In this document: positions 61,201-64,000 of the stretch, piece by piece
How the letters are laid out: each line of letters begins with the position of its first letter
How positions within the stretch are numbered: the first letter of the stretch is position 1
DNA from: Dipylidium caninum
Taxonomy: Eukaryota; Platyhelminthes; Cestoda; Cyclophyllidea; Dipylidiidae
DNA length: 64,000 bases
Direction: 5' to 3'
NCBI GenBank assembly: GCA_017562135.1
Contig: QEYB01000229.1
Coordinates: 186,001 to 250,000, forward strand
Position numbers and translations under genes: made by a program
The notes under the pieces: model-generated
Told to the model about the DNA's origin: nothing
Seen by the model: the letters and a program-made list of their open reading frames with translations, nothing else
The model's database searches: none

Positions 61201-63459
61201 CGACGTTGCGGATCGTGGGAAGGCTCCCTTCAGCTCAACAAAGCATTTCGGAGCGCATGCGGAAGAGACGACTGGTGTGGGCATCCTCGAGGTGGATGCC
61301 ACATGAATTAACTCAAAGGGATTTGGATGGTCCAGTCGCCACGTCCACATCGCTGCTTGCTCGGAGCAGAATCGAGTCCTGCCGTGTCTGCACGAACTGG
61401 TGTACGCGAAACGGAGACTCGAGGCGAAAACCGACCCTTCTTGGTCGACCTTTCTGAGGAGCCGCCTTGTGGGCGACCGACCTGGATTCTCTTGCTGAGA
61501 CCATGTTGGCACAAGGTCCTCTTCTCACAGCATCCGAGGTGACAGGAAGACTCAGTTCAACTCAACAAAGCATTTCGGACCATACGTGGAAGAGAGAACC
61601 CCCAAGGAAATTGTCGCGATGTTGGGTGTCACCTAAATGTACTTGGAAGAATTTGGGCGGACGAGTTGTCCGGTGCACTTCTCTGCTTGTCACGTGAAGT
61701 AACTCAAAGGGGTTTGGACGATCCAGTCGCCAGGTCCAAATCGCTGCTTGCTCGGAACAGAATCGAGTCCTGCTTCAAGCGGATGATGATAACTGGGCAT
61801 GAAAAAGTTGATGAGCAACGACAAAATCGTGAGGAAAAGGGAACCCGGCGAGCCTGCTCCTTCCACCTCTAAGCCAACATTCAACTCGGAACAGGAGCAT
61901 GTTGTGCTGCCGTGCGTATCTGATGGGACATTCGCGGAGAAAATGCATTGGGAACCTTTAAAAGCGAGCGAAAAAGCTCACTCCGGACCAGTGTTTTCAG
62001 CAGATGAATAAGTTAAAGACAGTAGACGGAGGGAAGAGGCGGGCGATGTTCAAGGGGGAGGAAGGAAGGGAGGAAGGAGGGCAGACATCAGACTGCCTCG
62101 TGGCCACGCGCTGCTTTGAGCACTCGTTGACAAATTCTGGCGCAAATATCGCTCGTTTTCCTCCTCACAAAGTTTTTTGAAGGCCAAAAGAATCAAAAAA
62201 TGAAGAGGATATCAAACAGGCAGAGGTCCCCTTTTTGTCCTCGACAGATGAAACAGTTTTCAAGAATGAAATACATAAATTGCTGTCGAGATGGCAAGAA
62301 GTCGTAGCTAATTGAGGAAACTTATACTATTTCGTAAAGTTTATTGACGGTAAGAAAAAAATTGCACCTCATTTCATTTCACAAAACGGACGGGGCTTTC
62401 GGGTAGGCCGCATATTTTTGGCTGTGATCAGTGGGAGGACCCAAACCGGAGCACGTGGGACGCCGATAAACAAAGCTTTCCTTTCTTCCCAGCTTCATGC
62501 AACAGCGGCAGTACTGACGGGCGTGCTGGATGCTGACAAGAATGGCGTGCAAAACTGGAAGGGCATCGGCCAGGAAATCAACGGCGAGGGCGACTCGGTG
62601 GAGAGTCTGTTGGCGGGGCTCAATTCAGCGGCGAGTGAGAAGAAGATCTCGCTAATGCTGGGGATACCATTGTACGCGACGAGTGAACGACATCCGTGGT
62701 TCACACAAAGCGTCCTCATGAACCCGGCCAGGTTCGCGAACTTCTACTTGTGGAGGAAAGAGAAGGTAGGAACGGGGAACTCCGCTTCGCTGAATTGGGA
62801 GCGTTCTCCAATGCCCCAGACATTTCCGTGCTTTTCTGCGCCCTGCCTCACCCTCTCCCCACTTATTCTGCTCCAATAGCCCGTGAACCTAATTGAGGCG
62901 CGGTACTATGCCTTCAACAGCGTGAGGAATGAGTATTACCGCCACATACATGGGAATCCGGCCTCACCAATGCTCAATCTGTCCAACACAGAGGTGACAC
63001 TCGCTCAGATATGTATAATAAATTGCTACTGTTTTGTTATAAGTAACAAATACATTTAACGTGCTCTTGAAGGTTCAAAACTGAATTGAAATCGGTGATT
63101 GCGTTTTGGAAAAAGGAGCTTGGAATTAGCGGAATACTCGTCACCAATTCCACTAATATTCTGCCTGACACGGCCTCTGCCCTAAAAACCATCCTCTCCT
63201 CGGGTCTTGACGGTGAGTGACCACACTTTAATGGGTCTCCGAAGACGCGATGAAAGCATTGAAGTAGACATTCCACGACTCCACATTCACCCGCCTCACT
63301 GCGCTCACCTCCCCACAGACGCGAATACCTTTGCGTGGTTCGCCGACCACCCCTCCGCCGACAAGCTGCTCACCGACAAACGCCTCTGCTACGTGGAGCT
63401 CATCAACAATGAGCGCATCACCACCCGTACGGAGGATGTTGAGGCTCAACTCCACCCCA
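58262..63459 (+). CDS. SLC3A-type amino-acid transporter heavy chain (4F2hc/rBAT family), partial
   Basis: Type II membrane glycoprotein that, in this family, escorts an SLC7 light chain to the plasma membrane to make a heteromeric amino-acid exchanger. Exons seen: 58262-58617, 60460-60730, 62493-62765, 62880-62993, 63073-63212 and 63319-63459; the rest lies beyond the window or in its last 540 bases. Residues 1-118 are cytosolic with a strong acidic run (EEEEMEEEEEDDEV). One membrane helix follows at about 132-159 (FYWALGGLAMAILAVLAVAV). The start of the alpha-amylase-like ectodomain (TPWWTHGLVYQINVPTF, then SVESLLAGLNSAASEKKISL) matches the WW-G-LYRI and LLQSAKKKSIRVIL blocks of 4F2hc. The Cys found just outside the membrane in vertebrate 4F2hc is absent here; two Cys lie on the cytosolic side instead. 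The junction into exon 5 is one base out of phase (AAGG at 63070-63073). Confidence 0.88.
59595..59816. repeat. GC-rich minisatellite, mostly 11 bp units (GGCTCCTCCTC)
   Basis: About 220 bases in the first intron of the SLC3A-like gene are built of GGCTCCTCCTC units, some expanded by CTC triplets. One strand is almost pure pyrimidine apart from the GG pairs. It is open in several frames on both strands (Glu/Arg-rich on the minus strand), which is an artefact of composition rather than evidence of a protein. Confidence 0.92.
61020..62350 (+). mobile_element. Decayed mariner element with an internal tandem duplication
   Basis: Transposase similarity in intron 2 of the SLC3A-like gene. Part 1 (about 61040-61385) reads FDGIKIGAFDPSEKPLSGRP, DDDVAGAVLAQDPLLTTLRI and RWMPHELTQRDLDGPVA, matching the mariner helix-turn-helix region and the WVPHEL motif. 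Part 2 (about 61440-61785) repeats the same stretch at high nucleotide identity, with stops and frame changes. Part 3 (about 62248-62340) reads FLSSTDETVFKNEIHKLLSR then WQEVVAN, the mariner C-terminus. The catalytic Asp blocks between are missing, so it cannot encode an active enzyme. Confidence 0.78.
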
Positions 63460-64000
63460 GTGAGTCTCTGTCCCACCCACATTCTCCAACTTTTTCCAAC
63501 CCCAAAAAAAGCCTTGTCTGATGCCACAGCGTGGCTGGTTCTGTTAAACTTTCTCGTCTCGGCCGATTGATGGGATCTGGTCATTGTCGGGAGTTGGTTG
63601 GTCACCTGAAGAAGGGAGGCCGTTTTAATGATCGTCAGCAGTTGTCATCGTGGCGGTAGGCGTCAAAGAAATGAGAAAACTTCTCTGGACAGGAAGAAAC
63701 TGACGTCTTGTTGGCACGACACTTTGCCACTTCGAAGTGGTGTTGTAACCTGTAGCCGTCGGTCAACGCGTAGGCGGCGGCGGGCGATTTCGAGGGCCCA
63801 ATTTAATAAGTGCGTCTCTTCGGGATGTTCAGTCTCCCAGCATCCAACTGCGACGGTAGACGACCACGTGGTGAGTGACGCGCCTGTTGCAGTCGGGTCG
63901 CATCGACTCGCGTGGAGGTAACGTGGCTCTCGTTACAATGCAACTCTTGTCACAGTTTTTCCCAACTCCACGCGCTCCACCAGGACTGACACGCGATTCT
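63460..64000 (+). other. Right end of the window (intron of the SLC3A-like gene)
   Basis: Begins with a GTGAGT donor after exon 6. I find no block resembling the next part of the SLC3A ectodomain in the remaining bases, so the gene most likely continues beyond the window. Confidence 0.5.

Overview
The window is animal genomic DNA with spliced genes, and it most resembles a flatworm (Platyhelminthes), probably a tapeworm. The evidence is many introns with GT-AG boundaries, decayed mariner and piggyBac transposon remnants, microsatellites, and metazoan proteins (HEATR5, GPI-type alkaline phosphatase, TALE homeobox, SLC3A heavy chain). The lineage call is an inference from gene content and layout. 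No rRNA, CRISPR or bacterial operon structure is present.

Layout: 1-1928 has no recognised gene. A six-exon tissue-nonspecific-type alkaline phosphatase lies on the minus strand (1929-9937). About 2.9 kb away, in head-to-head orientation, is a plus-strand paralogue (12825-15231) with matching intron phases. It keeps the fold motifs but has lost almost every catalytic and metal-binding residue, so it looks like a pseudoenzyme. From 15504 to 49909 runs one very large plus-strand gene, a HEATR5 (HEATR5A/5B, p200) orthologue, which I resolve into 26 exons with consistent phases and about 2,713 codons. It holds two single-base frame disruptions. Its introns contain a mariner remnant (about 20960-21700), a 3 x 21 bp tandem repeat and a piggyBac transposase remnant.

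Downstream are a divergent TALE-class homeobox gene (51918-53186, 5' end unresolved) and a small five-exon gene of unknown function (55436-57504). The last gene is the 5' portion of an SLC3A-type (4F2hc/rBAT) amino-acid transporter heavy chain (58262 to at least 63459), which runs towards the right edge. Its first intron holds a CTCCTC-rich 11 bp minisatellite and its second intron a mariner copy with an internal duplication.

The genes do not form a pathway. The clearest functional relationship is the divergent pair of alkaline phosphatase paralogues, one apparently active and GPI-anchored, the other apparently dead and without a GPI signal. Exon boundaries were worked out by hand from protein similarity, splice-site consensus and phase arithmetic; family sequences come from memory and no database search was run.
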